The notes below the pieces were generated by a model that searched no databases, was not told the DNA's origin, and was given only the letters and a program-made list of their open reading frames with translations. Below, piece after piece: positions 43,144-54,599 of a stretch of 64,000 nucleotides of DNA (position 1 is its first letter; the number at the start of each line of letters is the position of its first letter). Location: assembly GCA_028571685.1 (NCBI GenBank), contig CM053141.1:131716833-131780832 (forward strand), in the 5' to 3' direction. This DNA comes from Heterohyrax brucei (lineage: Eukaryota > Chordata > Mammalia > Hyracoidea > Procaviidae). Made by a program: the position numbers and the translations under genes.

Positions 43144-46100
43144 ACATCTTTTACATCTCTGGTTAGATTTATTCCTAAGTATTTTATCTTTGTGGGAACT
43201 ATTGTATACGGTACTGACTTGGTGATTTCCTCCACAAAGTTCTCTTTGTTGATGTACAGGTTCCAACTGATTTTCACATGTTTGTCAAGTATCCTGATAC
43301 TCTATTGTATTCTTCTACTAGTTCCAGTCGTTTCGTGTGGATTCTTTAGGGTTTTCTCTGTATAAAATCATGTTATCTGCAAATAGGGATATCTTTACTT
43401 CTTTCTTACCAGTTTGGATGCCCTTTATTTTTCTAGCTTATTTGCTCTGGAACAATGTTGAATACAAGTCATGACGAACAGCATCCTTGTCTGGTTCCTG
43501 TTTTCAAGGAGAATGCTGTCAGTTTCCCTCTATTTAGGATGATGATGTTAGGTTTGTAAAAATGCCATTTATTATTCTCAGGAATCTCCCTTCTATTCTT
43601 ATTTTGCTGAGAGTTTTTAACATGAATGGACACTGGACTTTGTCAAGTGCTTTTTCGGCACCAATCAATAATTTATGCAGTTTTGGTCCTTTTTTATTTA
43701 CGTGATGGATTACACTGATTGATTTTCCTAATGTTGGACAATTCCTACATACCTTGTGGGAGTGCAACTCGGTCATAGTGAATTACATTGTTGAGTTATA
43801 TTGGCTGGAATGTTATTAAGGATTTCTGGGTCTAAGTTCATGAGGGATATTAGTCTGTAAATTTCTTTGTTCAGGTGTCTTTACTGGGTTTGGTGTCAAG
43901 GTTAACACTGGCTTCATAGAATGAGCTTGGGAGTATGCCATCGTTTTATATGCTCTGAAATTCCTTTAGTAGTAGTGATGTTAATTCTTTTCTAAGAGTT
44001 TGATAAAATTCTCTACTTAAGCCCTCACGGCCAGAGATTTTTTTGTTGTTACGAGGTTTCTAATTATCTTCTCAATTGCTTGTTGCAGGTTTAATTATTC
44101 TACATCTGTTTTTATTACTTTAGGTAGGTAGTGTGTTTCTAGAAATTTTCCATTTCCTCTAGGTTTTGAAATTTGTTACAGGATCAGTTGTCATAATATT
44201 CTGTTATGATTTTTTTTTTTCCCTCAGTCTGGTCTGCTGCAATATCATCCATCTCATTTTTTATTTTGGGGTTATCTACTTCCAATTCTGTTTCTCTGTT
44301 GTCAGTTTGACTAATGGTTTATTGATTTGTTGATCTTTTTAAAGAACTAGGCTTTGGTCTTGTTAACTCTTTCCATCCTTTTTCTGTTCTCCTTTCTATT
44401 TAATTCTGCTATGTTTTTTATTATTTGTTTTTTCTCCTGGTGCCCAAGGGCTTCTTTTGCTGCTCTCTTTCTATTCATTTGAGTTGTAGGGTTAATTTGC
44501 TGATTTTGGCCCTTTCTTCTTTCTGGATGTGTTCATTTATTGCTGGAAATTGGCCTCTGAGTACTGCTTTTGCTAGTTTCCAAAGGTTCTGTTAGGATGT
44601 ATTTTCATTTTCATTCAGTTCTGTGAATTTCTTTTACCCTTCCTTAATTTCTTCTATAACCCAGTAGTTTTTGAGCAAAATATTGTTCGGTTTGTATGTG
44701 TTTGATGTTGTTCCTTCTTATTTGTTATCAGATTCTACTTTTATGTCTTTATGGTCAGAAAAGATGCTTTGTATTATTTCAGTGATTTTGAGTCTATTAA
44801 AACTTTTTTATGGCCTAACATTGTACTCTATTCTGATGAATGTTCCATGTGTGTTGGAAAAGAAAGTATATTTGGCTGCTGTTGGGTATAGTATTCTTTA
44901 TATGTCTATACAGAAGTCAGGTTCACTGGTTGTGACATTTAGATCTTCCATGTCTTTAATGAGGCTCTTTCTGGATGTTCTGTCTTTCAACAAAAGTGCT
45001 GTGTTGAAGACTCCTCCTATGATTGTGAAGTTGATTTCCACTTTCAATGCTGTTACAGTGTGTTTTATTTACTTTGGAGCTCTGTCACTGAGTGTGTAAG
45101 TATATAACATGGTTTTGTCCACCTGGTGAAATGATTCTTTAATCATTATATAGTGTCTTTCCTTATCCTTTGTGGTAGATTTTACTTTAAAGTCAGTTTT
45201 GTAAGAGATTAATATTGTCATTTTTCTTCTTTTTTGATTGTTGTTTGCTTGATGTATTTTTTTCTATCTGTTGAGTTTTATTTTTGTGTGTGTCTTTAAG
45301 TTCAAGATGTGTTTCTTGTAGGTGACATATAGATAGATCATGTTTTTTTAATCTGTTCTGCAACTTTTTGTTTATTGGTACATTTTGTCTGTGTACACTC
45401 AGCATAATTATTTATAGGTATGAGTTTAGTGCTCTCGTTTTGATGCTTTTGGTGTGTTAAGAGCTTCTTTGTTCCTCTTAATTTTCTGTGCTGTGTCATT
45501 TTTTTAAATGTATTTTCTTTTCATCTTTTAGTTGTTGTTGAATTCAACAGTTGTTGCTGAGTCTTTATGTTTTTCATTTTGAAATGTAAGATTGTTAGTT
45601 TCCTTAATAGTTACTCCTATTTTTCTAAGTTTAAACTGAGCTTTTTATTTCTTTGTATCTCTTTTACTTCCTGCCCATAAGAAAGATCTATGACTACATT
45701 TTTCAGTCCCTCCTTTTTTGTTTTAATGTTGATATCTTTTATATAGTAACATCTCTCTGTTTCTCTATTTTCAGTGTTTTAGCTGTGATTTATTTTTGTG
45801 ATTTCCCTATCTAGTTTGATATCTGGTTGCTTTGTCCTGTGTTCTACTCTTGAGTTGTTATCTGATGTTATTGATTTTCTAACAGAAGGACTCTCTCTGG
45901 TATTTCTTATAATTTTGTTTTGGATTTTGCAAATTCCCTAAATTTCTGGGTTTTTTTTTTTTTTTTTTGGAAATGTCCTAATTTCACCATCATATTTGAC
46001 AGACTGCTTTGCTGGATATATAATGCTTGGTTGGCATTTTATTTTTTCCTTCAAGGCTTTGTATATGTCATCCCATTTTCTTCTTGCCTACATGGCTTCT

Positions 46101-46692
46101 GCTCAAGTACAAGCCTAGCCTTGTTGACATGCCTTTGTATATAACATTTCATTTATCCTAGATTCTCTCAAAGTTCTCTGTCTTTGGTTACAGCATGTTT
46201 GTTTGCAATACGTCATGGTGAAGTTCTTTTATGATCTACCTTGTGTGGGTTTTGGTAAGTATATTTGATAGATACCTTCTCACCTTTTTCAGGGAAGTTT
46301 TCTATCAACAAATCTTTTAACAATTGTCTCTGTTTTATGCAACCTCCTGTTATGGTACATCAATCCCTCATTAGTTATTTTTCTAGATAACCTTATGTAA
46401 TCTTAGAGTTTTTCATTTTTTAAAATCCTTTTATCTAATTTTTCATCAAATACATTAGTGCAAAGTGGTGTACCTTAAGTTTCACTAATTCTGGTTGCCA
46501 TTGCTTTCATTCTGCTCATTTGACTTTCAATCGGGTTGTCTAATTACTTTATAGTTAATCTTCTGGACTTCTGTTTGCTGCCTCTGTATGGATTCTTGTA
46601 GTCTGTTCAGTTTGTCATTATATTCTTCTCTAATCTCCTTAAGTTTCTCTGTTGCCTTTTTCTGTGTGCTCCTTGGCTTATTATGTTTGTTT

Positions 46693-47702
46693 TGTTTTGT
46701 TTTTTAATATTTTATTGTGGTTTTAAGTAAAAGTTTACAATCCAAATTTGCCACATAAAATCCCGAACACACACCACTTTGCAACTTTAACTGCCCCTCC
46801 ACCATGAAAGCTGATTCCTCCTTTCCACACTGTACTTCTTATGCCATCAAACTCTTGCCCCATCCACCCTCTCATCTCACCTCTGGACAAGAGCTGCTCA
46901 GACAACCTCATGTGTATATTTAACAAGAAGCATATTCTTCACCTCCATCACTCTATGTCCAGTTCAATCCTTGTCTGAAGAGTTAGCTTTGGTACTGATT
47001 TCAGCTCTGGGCTAACAGAGAATCTGGGGGCAGGTCCTCAGGGGACCCTTCAGTCTGACAAACCATAAATTGTGGACTTTAAATAGAGTTCTAATTCTGC
47101 ACCCATTTTTGTCCAATGACAACAGGGAATTTCCTTGCTAGGGCAGTCATTGGAGGTAGCTGGGCACCGTCTAGTTCTGCTCTCATGCTGTATAATCTCT
47201 ATATTGTATGGAACCTTCTGTCTGCTAGGTTCAGAATCTCCTCAGATGTTTCATGTCCTTCTTTTTCCTCTGCTACAGATAGATTGGGATGAATCAGTGC
47301 TACTTAGATGGCTGTTTACTAGCTCTTAAGACCCCAAATGCCACTCACCAAAGAGGGACACAAAACATTTTCTTAAAAAAAAAAGTTATGTCAATAAGCC
47401 TAAAAGTCCCCTTACACCATGGTCCCAGACCCCTGTCCCTGCTAATCTGTCCTTCAAAATGCTGGTTATATTTAGAAAACCTTTGGAACTTCAGTGTAGT
47501 CCACTGGTGCTAACCTCTCTTCTACTGCATGCTATCATTCTCTTCATCTTTCACCTAACCCAATTCCTATGCTATATCTAATCTACGAATATACTTCTCC
47601 TTTCCATACTTGTAACCATCAAGGATTATTTTCTTCTGTGCTTAAACATTGTCTTAAGTCCCTGTAATAATGGTCTCATATGGTATTTGTCCTTTTACAT
47701 CA
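46693..47702 (-). mobile_element. L1 3' UTR and ORF2 end, 5'-truncated
   Basis: A T-rich start, TTTTATTGTGGTTTTAAGTAA and CTTTGCAACTTTAACTGCCC open the 3' UTR. GCTGGGCACCGTCTAGTTCTG is the shared 3' UTR block. It stops near 47,702 just inside the 3' end of ORF2 (GGTCTCATATGGTATTTGTCC) and meets an LTR. It lies head to tail with the preceding L1. Confidence 0.82.
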
Positions 47703-47705
47703 GAC

Positions 47706-48218
47706 TTTCTCATCTAGTGCTGCTATAACATAAATACACAAGTGGATGACTTTAACAAAGAAAAGTTCAGTAGGCTGGAAAGCTGAATTCAGGGTGCCAG
47801 CTCCAGGGGAACACACTTTCTGTCAGCTCTGGAGGAAGGTCATCTTTGCATTGCATCAGCATTTCTTTGTTCTAAGAGGTTTAAAGTGCAGGAACCTCAG
47901 GTACAAAGGACATGTTATGTTCTCACTGCCACTTTCCTGATGGTGCGAGGTTCCCATCTCTCTGTTTGTTTCCCTTTCCTTTTATCTCTTGCAAGCCACA
48001 CTCCAGGGAAATGTCCTTGGTAATGGTATTCCAATCCCATTAGAGAAACTCCCTTAGTAAGTGTGTTATAGTCCCACTGTAATCATCTTTAACATAATTT
48101 AATCTATTAACCACAATTTCACAGCATAGGAAAATTACAAAATGGAGGGCAATTACATGATACTGAGTTGCCAAATTGCTACATGAATTTTTGGGGAGAT
48201 AAAATTCAATCCATGACA
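47706..48218 (-). mobile_element. MaLR-like solo LTR, left edge eroded
   Basis: CATCTAGTGCTGCTATAACAT opens the recognisable part (the usual TGTTTTAGT is lost or replaced by the L1 junction), and AAATTCAATCCATGACA ends it. The middle (CTCCAGGGGAACACACTTTCT, GAAACTCCCTTAGTAAGTGTG) matches the family. No duplication was found. Confidence 0.82.
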
Positions 48219-48666
48219 CCAAGCTTCTGAAAAGGGCTTTTTCTGTCTTAAACCCCTATATACTCCTGACCCTAAGGTTCTTGCACAATGGTAGATTCAA
48301 TTCTGTATTATGATTGAATGAATGAAGTTTGGTAGCAAGAATTTTTTAAGCTATGCAGACCTGTTTTGTTCGGTTTACATATATATTTAATAAATTGTGT
48401 GTGGGGTGGTGTGTGTGTGTGTGTGTGTGTGTGCGTGCGCATCCCATTTATGGATTCTGAAGAGCTTTGTGAGAAAATAGAAAAACATGTTTTCTATAGA
48501 TGTCATAGAACAAAAAATTACCTTTTGGTCAATGTGGTTGCAGTCATGCTTTCTCAGGTTGTGAGTCTCTGGCTCAAGTATAGTACAGAAGACTTGTTAG
48601 TGGGAAGAAACTGAACTGGGACTGTACGAAGCCTAGAAGCAAATCAGTTTCTTATGTATTTCTCAT
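48219..48666. other. Single-copy DNA with GT microsatellite
   Basis: No gene was recognised. A (GT)n tract is listed separately. Confidence 0.45.
48395..48440. repeat. (GT)n microsatellite
   Basis: About 24 bp of uninterrupted GT (48,410-48,433), with GTGGGGTGGT before and GCGTGCGC after. Confidence 0.95.
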
Positions 48667-49179
48667 TGTTTCAGTTATGTAGCATTGCTCTAACAGAAAT
48701 ACCACAGAGTAAATGGCTTTAACAAATGAAGGTTTATTCTTATACAGCCAGGTAGGCTACATACACATCCAAATTGAGGATGTCTACTCCAGGGGAAAGA
48801 TTTCCCTCTGTCACGTCTGGAGGAAAGTCCTTGTCTTGGGAAGCATTTTGGTGTAGGAACCTCAGGTCTGAAGGACAACCTCTACTCCTGGTGCTGCTTT
48901 CTCTGTCATGTCAGATTCCCAGCTCTCTGCTTACTTCCCTTTCCTTTTATCCCTTGTAGGATAAAAGGATAAAAGGTCATGCAAACCACACTCCAGGGAA
49001 ACTGCTCCAGTGGAGCAGGGAAATGACCTTGGGAAGGGACTTACAGTCCTACCCTAATCCTCTTTAACATATAGCATAGGAGAATCACAAAATAGAAGTC
49101 AACCATAAGATACTGGAAATTATGGCCCAGCCAAATGGTCACACATGTTTTGGGGGGGGACACAGTTCAATCCATGACA
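48667..49179 (-). mobile_element. MaLR-like solo LTR
   Basis: It runs TGTTTCAGTTATGTAGCATTG to AGTTCAATCCATGACA (513 bp). CTCAT at 48,662-48,666 and CCCAT at 49,180-49,184 match at four of five bases. Same family as 4,205 and 42,632. Confidence 0.88.
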
Positions 49180-50265
49180 CCCATTCTATCACTGAACAGC
49201 CACCTCAGATCATGTTATAAAATTTTCTCTTTCTTTTCATGACAGCTCAGCCTGCTATCCTTCCTTGAGATATATTACCTTAGAATTTTTTGCATGGAAC
49301 ATAGCAAATGAGAATAAGTTAGAAAGTGGCTTCATTTGGAGAGGGCTGAATAATGAAGGAAATAGCTAAACGCCACTTTTGCTAAATTACTTCTATTCTT
49401 TCATTTGCTTTCCAGGTCTTCCACTCCACAAAGAACCTTCTGTTCCTGATCAATATCAGCTTATTTCTGATATAATTCATCATCAGAAATAATTGGAGTA
49501 TTCCTGCCTTCTGCTTTTTTGGCATTTATTTTTACCTTAGGACTAGACTTATTCTCAATCATTTCCTCTTTGGAAACACAGCTGGGAAAGCAAAAGTAAC
49601 TACAGCCTTGATTCAAATGGAATTTAATCTTATGGTTCTTCCAAGGCAATACCTGGTTCATTATAGCCTATTTTATACTGACTGTAGGTGGCTGACTGAA
49701 TAAGTGAGAAGAGGTAGAAAAGCATCTGAAAGCTAAATGATCAGATTGTAATTGGTTTGCTCTAGATAGCTCGTGACCTTAGGAAGAGAAGTAACTACTG
49801 CAACAGTATTTTCCTTGTTTAGGAGATCAGCCAACAGGAACAGGAACAAATAGTCAAGGAAAAATCAAGTAAAAGTCCTAGAAACAGTGTTTTAAGCCTG
49901 TTATTCAGGAAAAAATAGAAAATAAACAACTGATATTGTAATGATTTCATTAGTACTGGCCCATGGTTCAGGACCTTAAATAAAAGATCTATTCAGTCTT
50001 CATAAAATCAGGCATCCAAGGAAAGAGTGACTTTCCTTGGTCTCATCTAGTTCTTTGCATTCCATGACAGTGTTGAGCTAATAGAGTCAACCCAGGCTGT
50101 ATCTGCTAGCTAAAGAGTATGCTTGGACTTTTGTTAAGGAGATAAGAATGGAAAATTTTAATACATTTTGTTGGCACAATAGTAAGGCAAGAAGAGGATT
50201 TCTGAGTAGGGTAGAAAGGTATACATAAATAAATGAATAAAAAATACACCTTTAACCAATATTTG
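49180..50265. other. Single-copy non-coding DNA
   Basis: No repeat or gene was recognised. The minus-strand frame 49,461-49,661 has no known motif. Confidence 0.45.
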
Positions 50266-50425
50266 CAAGCCAGCCAAGTGCCGTCAAGTCGGATCCAACT
50301 CATGGCGACCCTAGGGACCAGGGTAGAACTGACCCCCAGAGTATTCAAGGAGCACCTGGTGGATTTGAATTGCTGACCTTGTGGTTAGCAGTGGTAGCAC
50401 TTAACCCACTACACCACCATATTTT
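50266..50425 (-). repeat. AfroSINE with GGCACTTGGCTGG tail, antisense
   Basis: GCCAGCCAAGTGCCGTCAAG, TCGGATCCAACTCATGGCGAC, GGTAGAACTGACCCCCAGAG, GGATTTGAATTGCTGACC and TTAACCCACTACACCACC are in order. It is a complete copy with the variant tail, and relatively well preserved. Confidence 0.9.
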
Positions 50426-50824
50426 CAAAGTGAACTTATTAAATCTATTATTAGCTACTGATTTTTGCTGAGTCAGTTTAGGCTTATAGTCAGCTTTAGT
50501 ATCCACACATTTTACCTCTGGGAATTCAAAAAAAATCAGATCAAAAATATTCAGGGAAGAAGAAAAAGACTTTTTTCCTTGTCATTATTCCCTAAACAAC
50601 ACAGTATAACAACTATTTACATAGGATTTACATGTTGTAGGTTATCTAGAGATAGTTTAAAGTATGCCTGAAGGTATGTGTAGGTTACATGCAAATAGTA
50701 AGCCATTTTACATACAGAACTTGAATGTAGCTGAATTTTGGTGTCCTCAGGAGGTTCTGGAATCTATCCCTTTTGGGTATCAAGGAAGGACAGTGTAACA
50801 GAAGGAAATGTTGCCCCATCCTAC
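50426..50824. other. Single-copy non-coding DNA
   Basis: Nothing recognised. Confidence 0.4.
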
Positions 50825-52600
50825 ACCAGGCTCACAGTTGTTGCCGTGTATAAGCCCATTGTTGCAGCATCTGGGTCAGTCCATCTCATTGAAGGGTTTC
50901 CTGTTTTTCACTGACTTGTGTTTTACCAAGCATAACGTCCTTCTCCAGGGACAGGTCTCCCCTAAAACGTGTCCAAAGTGAGCAAGGTCAAATATCACCG
51001 TCATTACTTCTAAGAAGCATTCTGGGTGTACTTTCTTTAAGACTGATTTGTTCATTTTTCCGGGAGTTCAGTAATCTTCCTTATGTTAGTCATCTACTGC
51101 TGCTATAACAGAAGTACCATAAGTATGTTTCTTTAGCAAAGAACATATTTTCTCACAGAAAAGCAGGCTACAGGTCCAAATTCAGGGCATCAGCTGTAGA
51201 AGAAGTCTTTTTTCTGTTGCCTCTGGAGAAAAGTCCATGTCATTAACCTTTCCCTGGACTGGGAGCTTCCAAGGCACCAAGACCCCAGGTTTTTTCCAAA
51301 GGACACACTCTGCTCCTGGCACTGTTCTTGGTGGCATGAGGTCCCTAACTCTCTATTTGCTTCCCTTTTCTTGATATGCTAAGAGATTGCCTCAAGGCAC
51401 AGTACAGTTTTGCACACTGACTCCTGCCCACAAGCAAAACCACTGACCACTCTCCCTCAATAACATCACAGAAGCAGGACTTACAATATGTAGGACCATC
51501 ACATAGTACCAAGAATCAGGGCCCAGCCAAATTGCTACACATATTTTTTTAGGGGACACAATTGAATCCATGACATTTTCTAACACCACATCTGAAACAC
51601 ATTAATTCTTTGGTCTTTTTTTTTTTCATTCTCCAGCTTTTATATAAAGCAATGAAAAATACTATGACTTGGGTCAGGTGTGCCTTAGTCATCAAAGTGG
51701 CATCTTAGTTTTAAAAAAGTCTTTTGCAGATTTTCCCAGTAAAATACATTGCTTGATTTCTTGACTACTGCTTTCATGGTCATTAATAATTGATCTAATA
51801 GTCTGAAATTTTAATTTCTTTGTCACTTGTCATGATGTTGTTTATTGGTCCATTTGTGAGGATTTTCATTTTCTTCATAGTCAGGTATAGTCCATGCTGA
51901 AGACTGTAGTGTTTTACCTTCATCCATAAGTGCTTCAACTTCTCTTTGCTCTCAGTGAGAAAGGCTGTGTTATGTGCATGTTGTACGTTTTCATACCTCT
52001 TCCTCCAATCTTGATGTCCCAGTTTATTCATGTAGCCCGTGAATAGATTTGCTCAGATTATTTGCCCAGCACACATATTGCGTAAGACAAAGTGATACAA
52101 CTCTGCCCTTTACCTTTTCCAGTTTTAACCCAGACTCTGTCTCCTTGTTCTGTTCCAATGGCTGCTTCTTGCTCTATGCACAGTTTCTGAATGGTATTCC
52201 CTTTTTTGCTAACTGCATCTGTAATTTGTTATGATTCAAACACCTTTGTGTATGTAGTCAGTAAAACACAGGTAAGTGTCTTTCTGCTATTATCTGCTTT
52301 CAGCCAAGATACATCTGACATCGGCAACAGTATCCCTTGTTCTACATCCTCTTCTAAATCAAGCTTGAACTTCTGGCAGTTGCCTGACAATGTATAGGTG
52401 CAAATGTTTTTCGATAATCTTGAGCAATATTTTGCTAGCATGGGATATTAATGATTGTTTGATTATAGTCACATTCCCTTTGACCACCTTTCTTTCAAAT
52501 GGATGCAAATATGAATCTTCTCCAGTCAGCTGGCCAAGTAGCTATCATCCAGTTTTCTTGAACAAGACCAAAATGCAATTTAGGTGCTTAAAATAACTTC
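50825..52600 (-). mobile_element. RTE1-type LINE, antisense, split by an LTR
   Basis: The 3' part (50,825-51,083) includes AAGCCCATTGTTGCAGCATC, ACCAAGCATAACGTCCTTCTC and TAAGAAGCATTCTGGGTGTAC. After the LTR it resumes at 51,576 (CACCACATCTGAAACACATT) and runs through the RT domain. The minus-strand frame 51,795-52,031 reads HNTAFLTESKEKLKHL and MKKMKILTNGPINNIMTS. It ends in the 5' half of the RT region near 52,600 (CAGTCAGCTGGCCAAGTAGC). Frames are broken. Confidence 0.8.
51084..51575 (-). mobile_element. MaLR-like solo LTR nested in RTE
   Basis: It runs TGTTAGTCATCTACTGCTGC to GAATCCATGACA (492 bp). RTE sequence is interrupted cleanly on both sides. The adjacent 5-mers (CCTTA and TTTTC) do not match, so the duplication has decayed or the edge is off by a few bases. 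Confidence 0.85.
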
Positions 52601-52649
52601 ATATTTTATATGTCACTAGAAAATAACATTATTATACCATTATTTTGCT

Positions 52650-53730
52650 TCTAATCTTAACTCAGAAGGCAGTGGAGAGAACTGTAACACTGGATATGGT
52701 ACAGATGGTGAAAAGCAGCAGCAGAGAAGTGTTGGCAGCACAACCAGGGGACCAGTAAGAGAAGGTGTGAGAGCTGACAGATGGAGCAAGAGAGCTGAGT
52801 GTTCTGGGCCAAGGCTCACTGGAGGTGTGGGGTGCTTCCAGGCACGTACCCATAGAGCTAAAGAGCTTTGCAACACTTCTCCTTGCAGAGCAAACAACTA
52901 GTAAGTCAAGGGCCCAAGGGGCTGACAGGTCAAGAGGCAAGGGGCCAAGGAATCAGGAAGCAGAAGCTGAAGAGAAAAGGAGTGCAGGAAGCAGAGCTGC
53001 CTTGGTCGCAAAGGGTAGGGCTACAATCTCTGAGATTTCCAAGAGTAGAACCACTGCCTATGGATCATGAAGAGTGGGGCCATGGCCTGAGTTTTAACAA
53101 GTCAGATCTTCACCAATTTGCTTCCAGAGTGTGGGGCTTTCCTTCATGAGTTCCAGGGGAATGGGAGTCAGATTCAATGCTCAGTGCTGAAGGGGAGGGC
53201 TCCCATAAGAGGCAGAAGAACATGGCATGCTAGGGCAGAGTGACTATGGTTGCTACTCAGACAAACTAGGAGAATTGCGCTGCCCAAGTCCAAGGGAACA
53301 GTGTTGCTATCCCAGTGAGCCAAGAGGGCAAGGTTGAAGCTCAAGGCTGAGGGACCTCCAGACAGAATGCAGTGTGACCAACACCTGGTTTGGATGGTAG
53401 AGCCGACATCTAAATGGTCTCAGGGAATGGAAGATTATTTTCAAGCCTTGAGAGCTAATACGATGCATTCTGCTGGCTTGCTTTGTGTTTGCTATCTGTA
53501 CTTTCTCTCCAATTTCTCTTATTTGTAATGGAAATATGTACCTTATACCTGTTCCATCACTGTGCTTTGGAAGCAGATAGTTGGTATTTTAGCTCTCACC
53601 TATGAAGAAGAATTTTGTCCCAACATGGAATTTGGACCTGGAATGATTTAAGAGTTTGGAGATGATGTGATAGGGTGAATATATTTTACTTGTGGCAAGG
53701 ACATGACTTTTTGGAAGGCAAAGGATAGAA
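52650..53730 (+). mobile_element. MaLR internal region, non-coding
   Basis: It sits directly upstream of a plus-strand MaLR-like LTR. Its last ~150 bp (TGGACCTGGAATGATTTAAG, GATAGGGTGAATATATTTTAC, AAGGACATGACTTTTTGGAAG) match the conserved 3' end of MST/THE-type MaLR internals, which lead straight into the 3' LTR. The rest is GC- and purine-richer than its surroundings, as is usual for MaLR internals, and has no gag/pol/env frames. The left edge is uncertain and no 5' LTR precedes it. Confidence 0.75.
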
Positions 53731-54251
53731 TGTTATGGATTGAATTGTGTCCCCTGAAAAATGTGTATCAGCTTGGCTACGTCACAATTCTGGTGCTGTG
53801 TGGCTGTCCACCGTCTAGTGATCTAACATAACTACCCTATGCATTGTATGTCCTAATGTGTATCATCACATCAGTGAGGAAAGATTGGAGGCAGTTGTGT
53901 TAGTAAGATAGGACTCAATCTACAGAATTAAGTTTTCGCTTAGTCAGTATCTTTTGAGATGTTAAAGAGAGGAATCCAGAGAGGAGAGAGATGTCATTAC
54001 TACCAAGGAAGGAGAACTCAGAGCTGAGTGCATCATTTGGACCCATGGTCCATGTCCTGAGAATCTCCTAGACAAAGGAAAGATTGTCAACAAGGACCTT
54101 CTCCAGAGCCAACAGAGACAGAAATCCTTCCCCTGGAGTTTGCACCTTAAATTCAGGTGTCTAGTCTCCTTAACTGTGAAAGAATAAACTTCTGTTTGTT
54201 AAGGCCATTCAGTTATGCTATTTCTATTTTAGCAGCACTAGGTAACAGACA
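53731..54251 (+). mobile_element. MaLR-like 3' LTR
   Basis: TGTTATGGATTGAATTGTGTC starts directly after the internal region, and AGCAGCACTAGGTAACAGACA ends it (521 bp). It is the only LTR here with an internal region attached, which ties all eight LTRs to the MaLR group. Confidence 0.87.
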
Positions 54252-54296
54252 ATTTATTTTTCACTTTTCCAGCATGCCACTCTATATTTATTTACC

Positions 54297-54592
54297 AACA
54301 CCACAGTTCCATTGCATCAATTCTTCTTGCTTTTTTGTTGTCCAGCTTTGACATGCATGTGAGGCAAACAGAAGAGGCCATGAATTTGAACAGGGAAGCC
54401 TCATCATAAAGACGATATCTTTGTTTCTTTAAACTTTAAAGAGGTTTTTTGCAACAGATTTTCTTAATGCAATATGTCACTTTATTTCTTGACTGCCTCT
54501 TTCTTAGATATTGATTGTTGATCCAAGTAGAATTAAATTGTTGACAGCTTCAGTTTCTACTCCATTTGTCATGACGTTGTTTATTGGAGCAG
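54297..54592 (-). mobile_element. RTE1-type LINE RT segment, antisense
   Basis: CAACACCACAGTTCCATTGC, TTGTTGTCCAGCTTTGACATG, AACTTTAAAGAGGTTTTTTGC and CATGACGTTGTTTATTGGAG match the RTE region downstream of the RT site. It is separate from the 50.8-kb copy because it covers the same part again. It abuts an RTE piece in the other direction. Confidence 0.75.
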
Positions 54593-54599
54593 CTAATGA

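Larger units (their letters stand above)
41264..45405 (-). pseudogene. L1 ORF2 in the 40.2-kb copy, decayed
   Basis: Landmarks on the minus strand: an endonuclease-proximal block at 45,193-45,405 (LSICHLQETHLELKDTHKNK); a FADN version of the RT catalytic FADD at 43,372-43,383, i.e. the second catalytic aspartate has become asparagine; and KISILPKAICRYNAILVQIP at 42,158-42,511. Stops, shifts and the LTR insertion separate them. Boundaries are estimated. The plus-strand frames of 146 and 155 codons near 40.1 and 41.3 kb are antisense to this element and not genes. Confidence 0.85.
40206..46692 (-). mobile_element. Long L1, truncated within ORF1, interrupted by an LTR
   Basis: From the left: a poly-A remnant and 3' UTR (TTTACAATTCAAGTTAGTTTC), the ORF2 C-terminus, RT region and endonuclease, then ORF1 up to about 46,692. 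Without the 512-bp LTR it is nearly 6 kb. The left end and the whole ORF2 order parallel the full-length copy at 8972, but sequence differs throughout, so it is another subfamily or older. It ends where another L1 3' end begins. The ORF1 start, 5' UTR and matching TSD were not found. Confidence 0.85.

Noticed and set aside
52825..53149. Overlapping frames of 81-93 codons with balanced composition
   Set aside because: They lie in a MaLR internal region, which is GC-richer and non-coding; frames overlap on both strands as expected by chance.
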